This document shows positions 35,107 through 46,774 of a DNA stretch of 64,000 bases, one piece after another. Position 1 is the first letter of the stretch. Each line of letters opens with the position of its first letter. This stretch comes from Zingiber officinale. Lineage: Eukaryota; Streptophyta; Magnoliopsida; Zingiberales; Zingiberaceae. Both the position numbers and the translations under genes were made by a program. The DNA is taken from positions 43,219,461 to 43,283,460 of the forward strand of contig NC_056005.1 in NCBI RefSeq assembly GCF_018446385.1, read 5' to 3'. The notes below the pieces were generated by a model. It did not search any database. It was not told where the DNA came from and was given only the letters and a program-made list of their open reading frames with translations.

Positions 35107-36640
35107 TGTTGGTGCAATCGACCTCCAAGGTTTTAATGTCAGACAAATATGTTTAAGTATGCTTGAGTATGCTTAAGTATGGAACTTGATCAAGGGAAGT
35201 CCTAGTTGTAGGCTAGGCAAGGGAAAAAAATCTTGGTATATCGTGGAAGTCAGGTGGATAGGTCTGAAGGTCTTGATCCTTGGGTAGCCGAATACTGAAT
35301 CTTGGTGAGTGAGGCCAAGTGGAGAAAATCCTAGGGGGTGGTAACCTTAGGTCATGGTGAGTGAAGCCAGGTTGAGAAAACCCTAGGGGGTGGTAACCTT
35401 AGGTCCTGGTGAGTGAAAGCAAGTTGAGAAAACCCTAGGGGGTGGTAACCTTAGGTAACGAGAAGTCTTGGAGGAGTGAACTCCAAGCAAGATTATTCGA
35501 ATGGTTTTTGGTCGACTGTGCGCGGTCGATCAGACTAGCGGATCTCGGTAAATCTAGGTTTAGGTTTACCATTGTATTCTGTATTACTATTATTATTGTT
35601 GGCTAATGTAGTATTACAGGAAAAGTTTTAGTGGATCGGGCGATCAGACACTAAGTAGGAAAAGCCCAAACATGTCTGGAGGACTATGTTTGGCAAGTAA
35701 GTTGAGGTAAACAAACTGGAAGAGCGACAGTGAGGTCGGGTTCCCGAAGGGAACAACCTTATGTCGCTGATCCAACTGAAGAAACCGAGAGATTTTCAAG
35801 TTAAAATCAAGACAATTTTACTATCTTTCATATTACTCATGCATTTTATATTACTGTGCTAATCTCGATTTTGTAGGGTGTTTTGCTTAACACTGTTTTG
35901 CAGGTTCTGCTCGATCGATCGACCGAACTAGGCAAAATCAGTACAACATTCAGATTAGATCAGAATAGATCAGAGTCCGATCAAAGCTTGATCGGTCGAC
36001 CGAACCAAAGGACCGGTCAACCGATCCATGGTGACTCAGCACTGGCCAGCTCATTAGCACCGATCAGCAGGAAAAGGAAAAAGGCTGATCAGTCAACCGA
36101 ACCAGAGGACCGGTCGACCGATCCAATCAGCATTAACACCATATTAATGAAGATCTTGACTGATTTAGACGAACAGGGAAATAGTCTGTTCGGTCGACCG
36201 AAAAACGGGTTCGATCGACCGAACCATTCATGAGCATTTACTGTAAAAGATCGAGCCAGCTTCAGATTTTAGCCAGGAAGGAAGGGAGCGGGTTCGGTCG
36301 ACCGAACAGAGGGATTAGTCGACCGAAACTCCAGTACACCTATAAAAAGTGCTCGAAGTTAGAAGCTCAATAGAACAATTCTGATCATCAAAAAGGTTCT
36401 TTTTTATCTGCTACTCGTGTTCCAAGCCTTTATGAAGCTAAGTAAGCTACTTCGTTCAAAAGCACCGACCGCGCCTCAACCTTTTTTTATTACTGTCGGT
36501 ACATTTTTTATTGCACTTAATTTCATATAAGATGGTAGGGTTGTTTCTATCTTACCGAAAGATTTCGGAAAGAAGAGTTATAGTGATTTGTCCATCGATG
36601 CGATCAAGGACCGTGAGCCTTCAAGTAGGAGTCAAGCTAG
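35107..36640 (+). repeat. 3' LTR of gag-only element A, truncated
   Basis: It starts TGTTGGTGCAAT and follows the 5' LTR until gtcaagctag at 36640, where homology ends abruptly. The last 130 or so bases found at 19678-19808 are missing. Everything past this point is agenet/BAH gene intron, so a deletion took the LTR end and possibly host sequence. Confidence 0.85.
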
Positions 36641-36902
36641 CCTTTGAGGAAATTTTAGTTGAAGAAAGAAAAGCAAAGAAGGCTGATTAAGTAACATAAA
36701 GCTAAATTACGGTATCAGCCCCATTCTAATGCTGGCCATTATACCTCATAATTGTATGGATGAACAAAATGCAACTGAGGGTACATAAAGAAAGTTGCTT
36801 TAACTACATCGATGAAGAAACATCACCAGACAGAGTATTCATCGCGCTAACAACTAGTTCATGATTCACTTGAAGAATTCAAAAGAGAGAAACAACTCCT
36901 AC

Positions 36903-38913
36903 CTCTAAATTCCCATATCCATCAACATTTTGCACATCTAGATATCGGACTTTTAACTTCTTATGTGACAATTCCAAAACAGTACACCTGAACCAGCAGC
37001 CCCTGATACCACTATCTTGGCAAAGAAGCTCTATCTTCTCTCCCACCTTAAAAGGTGGGCTAACCAAATTATGAGATTCAACAAAATTCACTGGAAGTTG
37101 CCTTTGAACAATAAAATTGAACCCTGTATTCTGATAAGTAGATCTGCAGGTTGTTATATGACCAGAAAGTCCTGATATTTTAGTACTTAAATGTTATTCA
37201 AAAAGCTTATTCCGCACCTTAACAAATCTAGTTCTCCTAGGACCAAAGTGCTCCTTTGTAGAACCATAGCCTATCTCTTCGTCTCCTTTACCAGTCTCAT
37301 TACAAATACCAAAGCATGAAAGAACTGCTTGGTTAAAATAACCGCGCAAAGTTCTTAAGTCAAATGGCTTGAATTTATTTTTGCTGTATTGGCGGAAACA
37401 GAGACAAAGTCCAGCTGATGATGCAAATGACTCCAAGCATTTTTCATAGTGTTCAGGAGTCAACACAGTAGCTATGTCATCCACACATTATGCACTGATG
37501 ACCTGGGAGAAAGGTGTTATGAAGACTTCACAGGGATGAGGAGCAGGTGCCGGTATTGTGCAAGCAAATTCCTGATTTTGATGAAACCATCATACTTTAA
37601 CCTTCTTCTCCCCTCTTTTGTCCTCATACATATCTTCTAGGTAAGCAAGATATCTAGTTTCCTCCTCAGACATTACAAGAACAAAAGAATGAGCCTACCA
37701 AAAGCAAAGGCCAGTCATTGTGCACCAAACCATGACAGTGCTTCAGAAAAATGAGAGATATAATGTTGAAACTTACTACTATTGTAGTTCCGTTGCGTGA
37801 AAAAGCTTGGTAATGCTGGAGCTGCTTTCCACAAGTCCAAGAAGTACCAGACCAGGAAATTTCAGATTTATGATTGTTTTCCTGAGAGATAAGATTAAGA
37901 ATATTCTAAAAGAAAAAACATGAATCATGTAGAAATTATTAGGAGCAACTATTACCATATTAAGTAAGTTGCATCGAGTGTCACTGCATTTACTGACTTT
38001 CATCCCTGCTCTGAAAACATGCTTCATTGGAAATTTTGGCAACTCTGTGACATGAGATACTTATGTAATAAGTCCACTGACAATTCCCTATTCCTACAAT
38101 CTCTGAGAATATATACTAAGAAAAACCTTGAAATATCTCACATTAGTAAACTTCCTAAATTGCCAATTGTTTATCTCACAATTTCAGGACATATGCCCTT
38201 TATCAATATCAGCACCAAAGCAACAAAATCAATTTTCACTCATCCAATTTTGTTGAAGATATGCAAACTATAGTAGAAGAAAGAAAGTAGACTAGATTCT
38301 TAGATCAAACATGATTATGTGACAGTTTCCGGGCTACTTACATCATTGGAAAATAAGCTTAAAATTAAATTGCCCTTCAAAAACAATATCACACAATTAA
38401 AAGACAAATGATCCAATTGTATCAAAATTAATTGCAACCATAGCTTGTGTCAACACAAATCTTTATATCTGACAATTTATATTTATATTGATGTCATAAG
38501 AAAAATTTGGCTCAATTTAGATACAACCATCCAACAAAAATTTAAGAACCAAATCCAAGTTCTTAATCATATACACTCTGCATGCCATTGGTGCACAAAG
38601 TGAGAATAATACTTGAATCAAGAGGGCAGCAGACATCAGCAGGAAGGAATGAAGCGAGCCAGTCTACAACCTCTCTTCTCGATCTCCATTTGAGGGATGA
38701 TAACTGCAACTTATTAGCCCCGTACACCTGACAAAATTCCTCAGCAACAACATAAAGCATGTGCCTCAGACTCCTTTCGGTGCCAATGACTGCAAGGTAG
38801 GAATCCCCAGAAGAATCCTCAAGATAGTAATGAACAGCACGATCCCCTCGCTCCTGAGAAATGAACCTCTCGCTCCATTTCACAAAATCACGGCCACTGC
38901 CCGACATGATCAA
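36903..38913 (-). pseudogene. Agenet/BAH-domain protein gene, 5' exons, broken
   Basis: Exons on the minus strand: 38913-38613 (FVKWSERFISQERGDR, VVAEEF), 38044-37956, 37881-37777 (ISWSGTSWTCGKQL) and 37694-36903, all phase-consistent. The large exon holds a BAH domain (RYLAYLEDMYEDKRG, VLTPEHYEKCL) and the first agenet repeat (VGEKIELLCQDSGIRGCWFRC). Plant proteins of this type are thought to be nuclear chromatin or RNA readers. Three in-frame stops sit in that exon: TGA 37592-37590 where the family has Arg, TAA 37490-37488 and TAA 37196-37194, both after or within conserved blocks. The next exon is missing and the last one lies at 15785-16063. The gene cannot make its protein. The donor of exon 1 (gtatta) is weak. 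Confidence 0.85.
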
Positions 38914-39480
38914 GGTTCCAGATCAAAGTAGCACTCCCAACTGAAAAGAAAACCTAAGCACAGGAAGTACACCAATCTTTGCTGCTACACAACTCAGGGA
39001 AAAATAATTTTACGAAATTTCAACTTCCCAGAGACAATCCCGAAAAGGGTTTAGGTTCAGCCAGAATCTCTCCATGGACAGCTCGGCTGAGGAGTGCTCA
39101 CCGCCCAAACCGGGCCAAAGCTCGGGGGAGAGACACGGCGGCGCCGATCCAAGCCTCGGAACCCAAAGCCCACCCGAGGTGAGGGGGCGAGGGTTTGTGC
39201 GTGCAAAGGACCAAGGCCTTCTATGACAAGGAGAAGGAAGGCGAGGAGGCCACCAGCGGCACGGCGAGGTGAGAAAGGCTCCGTTGAAGAGGCCGGAGAA
39301 CAATCTGCGAAAGAAGAGCGACCACTCCTTTGCGAACAGGGGCTCAGCGAGGCGGCTGAAGGCGATAAACTAAGCACCGCTTGCTCACTCTCTCCCCTAG
39401 AGCTTTAGAGAGAGAACAAAAGAGAGAGAGAGAACAAAAGAGAGAGAAAGAGAAAGGAAGGTTCATTTATATGGGTGAGA
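38914..39480 (-). promoter_or_regulatory. Upstream/leader region of the agenet/BAH pseudogene
   Basis: A GC-rich block at 39050-39400, next to (GA)n runs at 39408-39455, looks like a plant gene leader and core promoter. Overlapping open frames in it on both strands are products of base composition. Confidence 0.4.
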
Positions 39481-39808
39481 GAGGAGAGCAGAGGAGACGA
39501 GATGGGTGGGTGGATGGTTGAATCGCTCTGGGAGATCAAAAATAGAAAATGTCAGAATTCGCTAAAGGATAGTTAAATAACGATTAAAAAAAATTTAACG
39601 AAATAAACATGAAAATAACAACACTAATATAAGTAAATTTTATTTTATTCGAAGCCTTCAGCGACTTTTACTCCATGACTCGTACTAGTTGAGTATTTTC
39701 ATTGAACAATTCACCAGTAATTCGAAAAGTTGATTATAAAAATAAGGTGCAGAAATACTAGTAAAAATAATATCGACAATAATTTAGAAAAAAGAATAAA
39801 ATAGTACT
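39481..39808. other. A/T-rich flank
   Basis: No gene seen. It ends in GTACT next to the minus-strand LTR at 39809. Confidence 0.4.
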
Positions 39809-40618
39809 TGTCGGAGATTCTTCGCAGCGCCGCAAGAGCATAGCAGAACAATCGATGGGAAATCTTATCGTGAATTGTATTTTGCTCTAGGCCTCACCCT
39901 CCTTATATAGGAGGCTCGAAGCGCCCTGATCCCTTCCGAGCGCCTGGAGTGTGACGTAACCTGTCCAACCATGAAACTCCACGTGGTGACGCACATTTGA
40001 GGATAAAACTTATCTCCGGGCGCCCGGATCCCTTCCAGGTACTCGGACCCTTGTTTTCCAACAATCTTTTTCTTGCAAGAAAACGTTAGTCCGAGGCAAT
40101 GTAAATTATATATCCTGGCAAACAAAGTGTTAACACAGTTTATAATCAAACAGAATAGTAATTAGATTCCATCTCATCGAGATCGGAATCTAGTCACGAT
40201 CTCGACTTAGATTTCCGAAATGGATCTAAGTCGGATCGACGCCTAATGTTCCCTTCCCAGGAACGTATCCTCACAGTCACTCCCCTCCCAGTGACTTACC
40301 TTAACTTTCCTGCCAGACGTCTGGACAACCCTTCAACTTGTCTGGACTTCGTGTCAGACGTTCGGTCAGCTCTTCGACCCATCTGGCCTTCATGTCAGAC
40401 GTCAGGTCAGCCCGTCGACCCGTCTAGGCTTCGTACCAACTATCCGGTCGACCCTTTGACCTAGCTGAACTTCGTGCCAGATGTCAGGTCAGCCCGTCGG
40501 CCCGTCTGGGTTTCTCCTGTACACTTCGTAGAAGTGTTAGATCAATATGAAACTAACTTAACCTACTTTGTCATTCATCAAAACTTGAGTTAGACCGTTA
40601 GTGCTAATTACACCAACA
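39809..40618 (-). repeat. 3' LTR of gag-only element B
   Basis: On the minus strand it starts TGTTGGTGTAATTAG after a purine tract (aaaaaaggggaaat) and ends CTCCGACA. It has a TATA-type TATATAAGG (minus, near 39908) and repeated CCAGAC...ATCTGG-type arms at 40310-40510. Confidence 0.75.
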
Positions 40619-43600
40619 ATTTCCCCTTTTTTGATGCAATGATAACTTGGGTTAAGTTAATGAAAACTTATGCAGGTAAAACAATCATTAATAAGATTTT
40701 TAAGTTAGTATTATTTGGTATTTTGTTGTTTGTTTTAACTAACTTAAGCCACCTAACCCTCCCCCTTTGACAATAATAAAAAATTATACAAAAAAATAGG
40801 TGATTAAGGAAGTAAAAGAAACACAAAGTCAGATTGACTTGGGGGAGTCTAAAGTCGAAAACATAGAATATGTTACTTAAAACCTTAGCATTTAGCTTTC
40901 TTAAAAAATTACTAAGTTTTAAACTTTAAGAAGATAATTTTTTGAACTTTGTAAAAAATTTTGAGTACTTTTTAAAGATAAAATTTGCAAATTTAATCAA
41001 ATTTTTGAAATAATCTTTGCAAGCATAATTTTCAAATATAGCATAAAAATGGAGATTATTAAGACTTAGTCTAATTTTAGAATCACATCTTCAAAACTAA
41101 GTAAAATTTTATTTTTCAGACCTAAGTTTGTAAACTCCAACTTTTTAAATCAATTTTTAAAACTATGTTTGGAAAATCCAACCAATTTTTTTTAAAACTA
41201 AGTAATATCTAAAACCAAGTTTGTAAAATCTAATTTTCAAAAATATGTTTTTAAAACCAATTTAAAAAAATTAGACCCAATAAAAATTTAATTTTATAAA
41301 AGTTAGTTTAAAATCAAGTTAAAAAACTATTTTTCAAACCTGAGGTTGTACAATCCAAATTTCAACTTAGTGAATAAAATTAATTTTCAAGATTAAGTTT
41401 ATAAAATTTAATTTCCAAAACTAAGTAAAAATTTGTTTTTCAAAATTAAGTTTGTAACATCCAATTTTCAAAACTAAGTAAAATCTATTTTCTAAAAAAA
41501 ACTTAGTTTTAAAATTATTTTTAAGGAAATATTTTTCAAAAACTAATTTCAAAATAAGTATGAAAGTAGTTAATCCTCCCCTTAAACCTGACATAATTTA
41601 AAATAAAATTTTTGAAAATATTTATCAGAAAAATATTTAAAGTAAGATTTTCAAAATATAAATATATATATATTAAAAAAATTGAGGTAGGAGTTTAGAA
41701 AGAATTGTTTAAAAAATCTTTGAAATTTTTAAATAAAAAAGATAAGGAAATAATATTTTAAGTAAATTTGATCCTCCTTTGAATTTAATACTCTCTTAAT
41801 TTATTACTCTCCCTTAATTTATCTCTCTCCCTTAAGTTAACACTAAACTTTGAGTATGTTAACGTTCAAGACCTTAACACATTTTTCTAACTAAGTGTTT
41901 AGGGGATCTAGAGTTAGTAACACTTACGTTGATAAAGTTTAAAAGTAGTTTATTGGTTAGCTTTTACTTAATTTAACAAATTAATATTTATTTGAATAAT
42001 TTAAATGAGTTAATGATTTAACTTTTCACTTACTTCATTCTGGATTTAAAGTTAATATTAATTCAAAGTTAAATTTATTCATGTTATTAAACCAAGTTAA
42101 ATAAGGTTCAATTTAAGTCAACATTTAATTAAGATAAATTATGATTTAATTAAAGTAGTTAACATTTTAATGTAAAATCAAGTTTGATTTAAAATAATTT
42201 AAAGTAGAGTTAATATTTTGATCCGGCTAAATCTAGAAACTAATCAAGTCAACTTTAGTTTTCGAGTAAGGTAAGAGATAATTTTTGAGATGTTTTTTAA
42301 CATAATTTTTAAGATAATTTTGAAATATTTTTTAATTTTTTTTAAAGTTAAAATATTTTTTAAAAGTCAAAATAATTTTTAAAATAATTTCTTAAGTTAA
42401 AATAATTTTCAAAATAATTTTTTTAAGTTAAAATAATTTTTAAAAGATTTTTAAAATGTTTTTTAAATAATTTTTAAAATATTTTTAAAATGATTTTTAA
42501 ATAATTTTAAAAAGATTTTTTAAAAGGATTTTTAAATTGATTTTTAAAAGGTTTTTAAATAAATTTTTAAAAGGTTTTTTAAAATAATTTTTTAAAGGAT
42601 TTTTTTAAAGTATTTTTAAATTTATTTTTTAAATAATTTTTAAAGGATTTTTAAAATGATTTTTAAAAATATTTTAAAAAAGTTTTAAAATAATTTTAAA
42701 AATGATTTTTTAAATAATTTTTGAAAGAATTTTAAAATAATTTTTAAAATGATTTTTTAAAATAATTTTAAAAAGGATTTTTATTTTTTAAAATATTTTT
42801 AAAATCATTTTAAAAAATGTTTTTTAAATAATTTTTAAAAGGTTTTTGAAATTATTTTTAAAATAATTTTTAAATAATTTCTAAAATAATTTTTAAATAC
42901 TTTCTAAAAATATTTTTAAATAATTTTTAAAATAAGTTTGAAAAATATTTTTAAAATGATTTTTTCAAAATGATTTTTAAAAGGTTTTTTAAAATAATTT
43001 TTAAAATGATTTTTAAATAATTTTTAAAAGGTTTTAATAATAATTTTTAAAAGATTTTTGAAACGAATTTTTAGTTAAAAAGATTTTTAAAATAAATTTT
43101 AAGTTAAAAAGTTTTTTAAAATAAATTTTAAGTTAAAAAGATTTTTTAATACAGAATAATTTAATTTAATTTAATTTACTTTAATTTAATTTATTTTAAT
43201 TTATTTTAATTTAATTAATTTAATTTAAGTTATTTTTAATTTGATTTAATTTAATTTAATTTGATTTAATTTAATTTTAATTAGATTTAATTTAATCTTA
43301 GTTAGATTTAATTTAATTAGATTTAGGTCGATTCGATTTGTTTCGATTCGATTCGATTTGGTTCGATTCGATTCGATTTGGTTCGATTCGATTCGATTTG
43401 GTTCGATTCGATTCGATTTGGTTCGATTCGATTCAATTTGGCTTGATTTGATTCGATTTGAAGTCCTTAGTCATCTCACTGATCTATGTTTTCAATTAGA
43501 AAACCTATAATTTTACTGAGATGAAGTTAAGTTCAATTTTTAGGGTTTGGTTTAACTTTGTGTTAGATTCAGGTTTAGCTTTTGGCTCAACAAATAGACA

Positions 43601-43892
43601 TTCTTTGGATAAACTTCTGGGCTATGGTGAGTCACTTGGACATCATTAGAGTAACCATGCCTTCGAGATTTTCCAAATAGTCCTATCCACTAAACCTAAT
43701 ACAAAATCTTGGTCTAACTAGTTAGGATCCGTAAGGAATAGCTTCGGTTAGTTCCACTAAGTCAAATACACCAGGTAGAAGTCCTATCTTCCTAGACATG
43801 CATAAACATAGTTTCCCTAACGTACTATCATCCAAAACTTCACCAGTACCATTGTTCATGTTAAACTATTTTCCCTTTGAACTAGTCCTAAT
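40619..43892 (-). other. A/T-rich non-coding interior of element B
   Basis: Long runs of imperfect TTTTTAAAATAA-type repeats (42250-43140) and TTTAATTTAA repeats (43150-43320) precede a GATTCGATT array. No coding frame is supported. Confidence 0.6.
43325..43460. repeat. Tandem array, 20-base unit GATTCGATTCGATTTGGTTC
   Basis: About six consecutive copies with few changes, decaying at both ends into the TTTAATTTAA repeats and unique DNA. Confidence 0.85.
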
Positions 43893-45503
43893 TGTTAGGA
43901 TCGACGGTCGCGGCTAGAGAGGGGGGGGTGTGAATAGCCGACCCCAAATCTTCGTTTCTTTCTACAAATCAAGGTTAGCGCAGCGGAAATAAACAATAGA
44001 AACGACAACGGAGAATAGCAAACCTCAAACTCGTCGATGTAACGAGGTTCGGAGATGAAACTCCTACTCCTTGGCGTGTCCGTAAGGTGGACGAAGCCTA
44101 TCAATCCGTCGGTGGATGAGTCCCCGAAAAATCGGCTAATAAGAACACTCCTTCTGGGTGGAGAAACCTCGCCACAGAAACTTCTTACAACAGCAAGAAA
44201 GGTGTACAAAAATACAACACAAAACAGAAGACAATATGAATGTACAAAACAAAGTTTGCCTACTGTTCTTGTCGACTGGAATCCAAAGCAGCAACTTCAG
44301 GAAACTCACAGCAGCAGCTGATCAGTCGAGGAAAGCTCACCCGAAGCTTCAAGAAGGAGCTCACACGAAGCTCAGTAAGCTAAGAGCTCAGCAAAGCTCG
44401 ACCACAGTCAGGAGTAGAAAGAAGAAGCAGATCGAAGTTCAGTTCTGTAGTGCCTCTCGATCCTTTTATAACCTCTGATATCCTGAGTCAACCTGCGAAC
44501 CTGCAAGGCAAAAAGGCCAGAGTACAGAAACCCGAAATAGCCTAGCCGTTGAGTCACAACGGCTAGGCCTGGACCGATCAGGCTCCACCCTGATCGGTCC
44601 AGGGTGCTGCTGATCGGTCATGGGGACCGATCAGACTCTATGCTGATCGGTCCCTAGACCGATCAGCTGTTCTTTCCCAGCTCTGTTGCCTTCTTCTGAT
44701 CGGCCTCCTGATCGGTCTTCAGTCCGATCAGATAACACACAGAAGCTCACTGATCACCCGTATCACTGGATCGGTCACCAGACCGATCCAGGTTTAGAGC
44801 TCCAGCCCTAAACCCTAAATGGTCCTGAGAACGAGCTACCGAGCCCTCTCTTGACCTAGTCCGGAGAACGAGCTACCGAGCTCTCTCCGACTTCGTCCGG
44901 TCCAGAGAACGAGCTACCGAGCCCTCTCTGACCACAGTCCGGAGAACGAGCTACCGAGCCCTCTCCGACTTTTCGTGCCATCTCCGTGCCAAGTCTCCAT
45001 ACTTGGACTTTTCCCGTGCCAAGCTCCCTGCTTGGACTTTTCACCAGATGTCTGGTCAACCTTGACCCATCTGGATTTTCCTTGCCTGGTTTCACTCACC
45101 AGGACTTTCCAACTGCCTGGCTTCACTCACTAGGACTTTCCCACTGCCTCGCTTCACTCACCAGGACTTTCACCAACTGCCTGGCTTCACTCACCAGGAC
45201 TTTCCCATTGCCTGGCTTCACTCACCAGGACTTTCACTTTCACCTAACTTCACTCATTAGGATTTTCACTCTGCCTAACATCCCAGTTAGGACTTCCCAG
45301 TCAAGTATCCGGTCAACCTTGACCTACTTGACTCTTCTTCATTCAACCTGATCAGACCCTGATCAGTATCTCTCCGCATGGACAACTACACCTGCATTGT
45401 CCATGTCTACATGTCTTTCTGTATTGTCAAACATCGAAACCATGACCAAGGTTTACGCTTGGTCAACTAGGTCAACCTTGACCCACTGGAAATTGCACCA
45501 ACA
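43893..45503 (-). repeat. Solo LTR of a related gag-only family
   Basis: On the minus strand it starts TGTTGGTGCAATTTCC and ends GATCCTAACA. It contains hairpin units with TGAGTGAAG loops (45080-45270), a cluster of GATCGGTCC/GGACCGATC palindromes (44570-44790), and no internal element sequence. The flanks CTAAT (43888-43892) and CTAGT (45504-45508) agree at four of five bases, as expected for an old target duplication. Gag of element B continues on its right side and non-coding interior on its left. Confidence 0.75.
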
Positions 45504-46022
45504 CTAGTTACCCTGCCGGGCAGATTGGTTTTGGTTACCCAGTCGGGTAGGTTAATTTTTGGAGGTGTCAGTTATTCTGGAGCTTCTCCCTGAATTATTG
45601 GTATGTTATTTTTAAGTTTTAATTCTAGGTTTGTGTCATTTACTTTTATAACTATATTTAACTTGATGATATTTTGATTTTTTATGGGTTCTAAGATATT
45701 TTGATTTTGAATTTGTTGTTCTAGATTTGTAATTTGGGTTTTGATTTGATTTATGTGATTTTACATAATATATTTTATCTTTGGGTATGTAATATTGGTT
45801 AATTTCTACTTGCGTGGTTAGGCACGCTTTCGGAACCCACGCTTTATTTTGTTGTTTATGTTGGGTTATTAGTGATTTAAATATTTTATTCGAACTTGAC
45901 TTGTAGCCAAGTCCAGTTTTGTTGTAAATTACTTTTTGATTATGTAAAATAAGATTTAAATTTTTAGATCTTGTTATAAATTTCTCTAGAAGATCTTTTA
46001 GTTTATTAATCTCTATTTTCAA
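45504..46022 (-). pseudogene. gag C-terminal fragment of element B
   Basis: A minus-strand frame reads MKIEINKLKDLLEKF, then segments (GLGYKSSSNK, KAWVPKACL, INQYYIPK) typical of the long tail of this gag group. The first part resembles the LRSRLDKLEKTLEK segment of element C gag. The N-terminal core and knuckles are absent, lost where the copia RT sequence starts. Confidence 0.6.
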
Positions 46023-46120
46023 TATTGAATTTTCCTCCTCAGTGTTAAGTCTTGAGTTGGATTAGAATTTATGATTTGTTCCTTGTGATTTTGATTTCCC
46101 TCCTCAAGTGTTAAGTCTTT

Positions 46121-46187
46121 ATGATTTATGATCTTTAGGTGAAGCATCCCGCATTCTAGGCATAAAGATCTATAGAGATAGATCTAG
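46121..46187 (+). pseudogene. copia RT fragment left of the CACTA insertion
   Basis: The frame reads LGEASRILGIKIYRDRS, a conserved copia RT block. The following conserved block (RLLGLSQSTYID) resumes at 57489 on the far side of the CACTA element. The left boundary, next to element B, is approximate. Confidence 0.8.
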
Positions 46188-46204
46188 CACTACAACAAAA
46201 TCTT

Positions 46205-46470
46205 CATTTAACAACACTGAAACGACAATGGTTTTATGCCAAATCATTGTTGTTTTGCCTTTTAACAACGGTTTTAACAAAAACCGTTGTCTTTTAGCAG
46301 TTTTTTTGACCTACGACAACGGTTTCTAAAAACTGTTGTCTATTTATGTTTTTTTGGAGCTACGACAACGGTTTTTAAAGACTACGACAACAGTTTTTGA
46401 AAACTGTTGTCTTTGTGCGCTTTTTTGGAATTACGACAACAGTTTTTGAAAACCGTTGTCTATTAAGTGA
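46205..46470 (+). repeat. Left subterminal repeats of the CACTA element
   Basis: Repeated inverted units of the form ACAACGGTTTTTAAA / AACCGTTGTC about 50-60 bases apart. They are the probable transposase binding sites and are mirrored at 57215-57480. Confidence 0.85.
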
Positions 46471-46474
46471 TATT

Positions 46475-46774
46475 GAATACCGGTGTTTTTTTCCTTCGTC
46501 GTTTTTTCCCCTTCGCCAATTTTTGCCGCCGCTTTTTTTCTTTCCCTCTCCCCGAAAGTTTTTTGCTGCCGCATTCCCCCCTTTACCTTCTCGATCCCTA
46601 AGCATTTCCGTCCCTCTTTTCTCACAATCTCTCGCTCACCGAAGCCGCGCAGGAGCAGCAGCAGCCGGGAAGAGCGATCGCAGGGTGACAACGAGGGTCT
46701 GGATCATGGGAGAGTGCATGACGGAGGCCAGGACGCAAGCGGACACCCCCCCCCCCCCCCCAGGACGGCTAAAT
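46475..46774 (+). other. CACTA interior, leader-like C/T-rich block
   Basis: A C/T-rich then GC-rich stretch like a plant 5' leader, ending in 16 C residues. It lies upstream of the AHP exon that resumes after the LTR insertion and may be its captured leader. Open frames here have no recognisable product. Confidence 0.4.

Larger units (their letters stand above)
18123..36640 (+). mobile_element. Gag-only LTR element A with nested chromovirus
   Basis: Long LTRs (18123-19808; 35107-36640, truncated) flank a primer site, one gag gene and several kilobases of A/T-rich non-coding DNA. There is no protease, integrase, RT or RNase H. Gag is split by a nested chromovirus (20214-30997). The design matches terminal-repeat gag-only (TR-GAG type) non-autonomous elements that depend on enzymes supplied elsewhere. 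The 3' LTR lacks about the last 130 bases, so the right target duplication is lost; the left flank is GTACT. The insertion lies in the agenet/BAH gene. Confidence 0.85.
39809..46120 (-). mobile_element. Gag-only LTR element B, minus strand, partial
   Basis: Read on the minus strand: a gag fragment (46022-45504), then A/T-rich non-coding DNA (43892-40619) and a 3' LTR (40618-39809). Interior sequence near 43560-43880 matches the interior of element A at 32400-32640. A related solo LTR is inserted at 43893-45503. The 5' end is cut near 46120, where copia RT sequence begins. No pol domain is visible. Confidence 0.72.

Noticed and set aside
39010-39408. Several overlapping 97-106 codon frames on both strands
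   Set aside because: The GC-rich leader of the agenet/BAH gene keeps many frames open by composition, and none has a recognisable domain.
44986-45351. Open frame of 121 codons with repeated Pro/Leu/Thr motifs
   Set aside because: It reads the tandem hairpin units of the solo LTR on the wrong strand. The periodic peptide comes from the DNA repeat.
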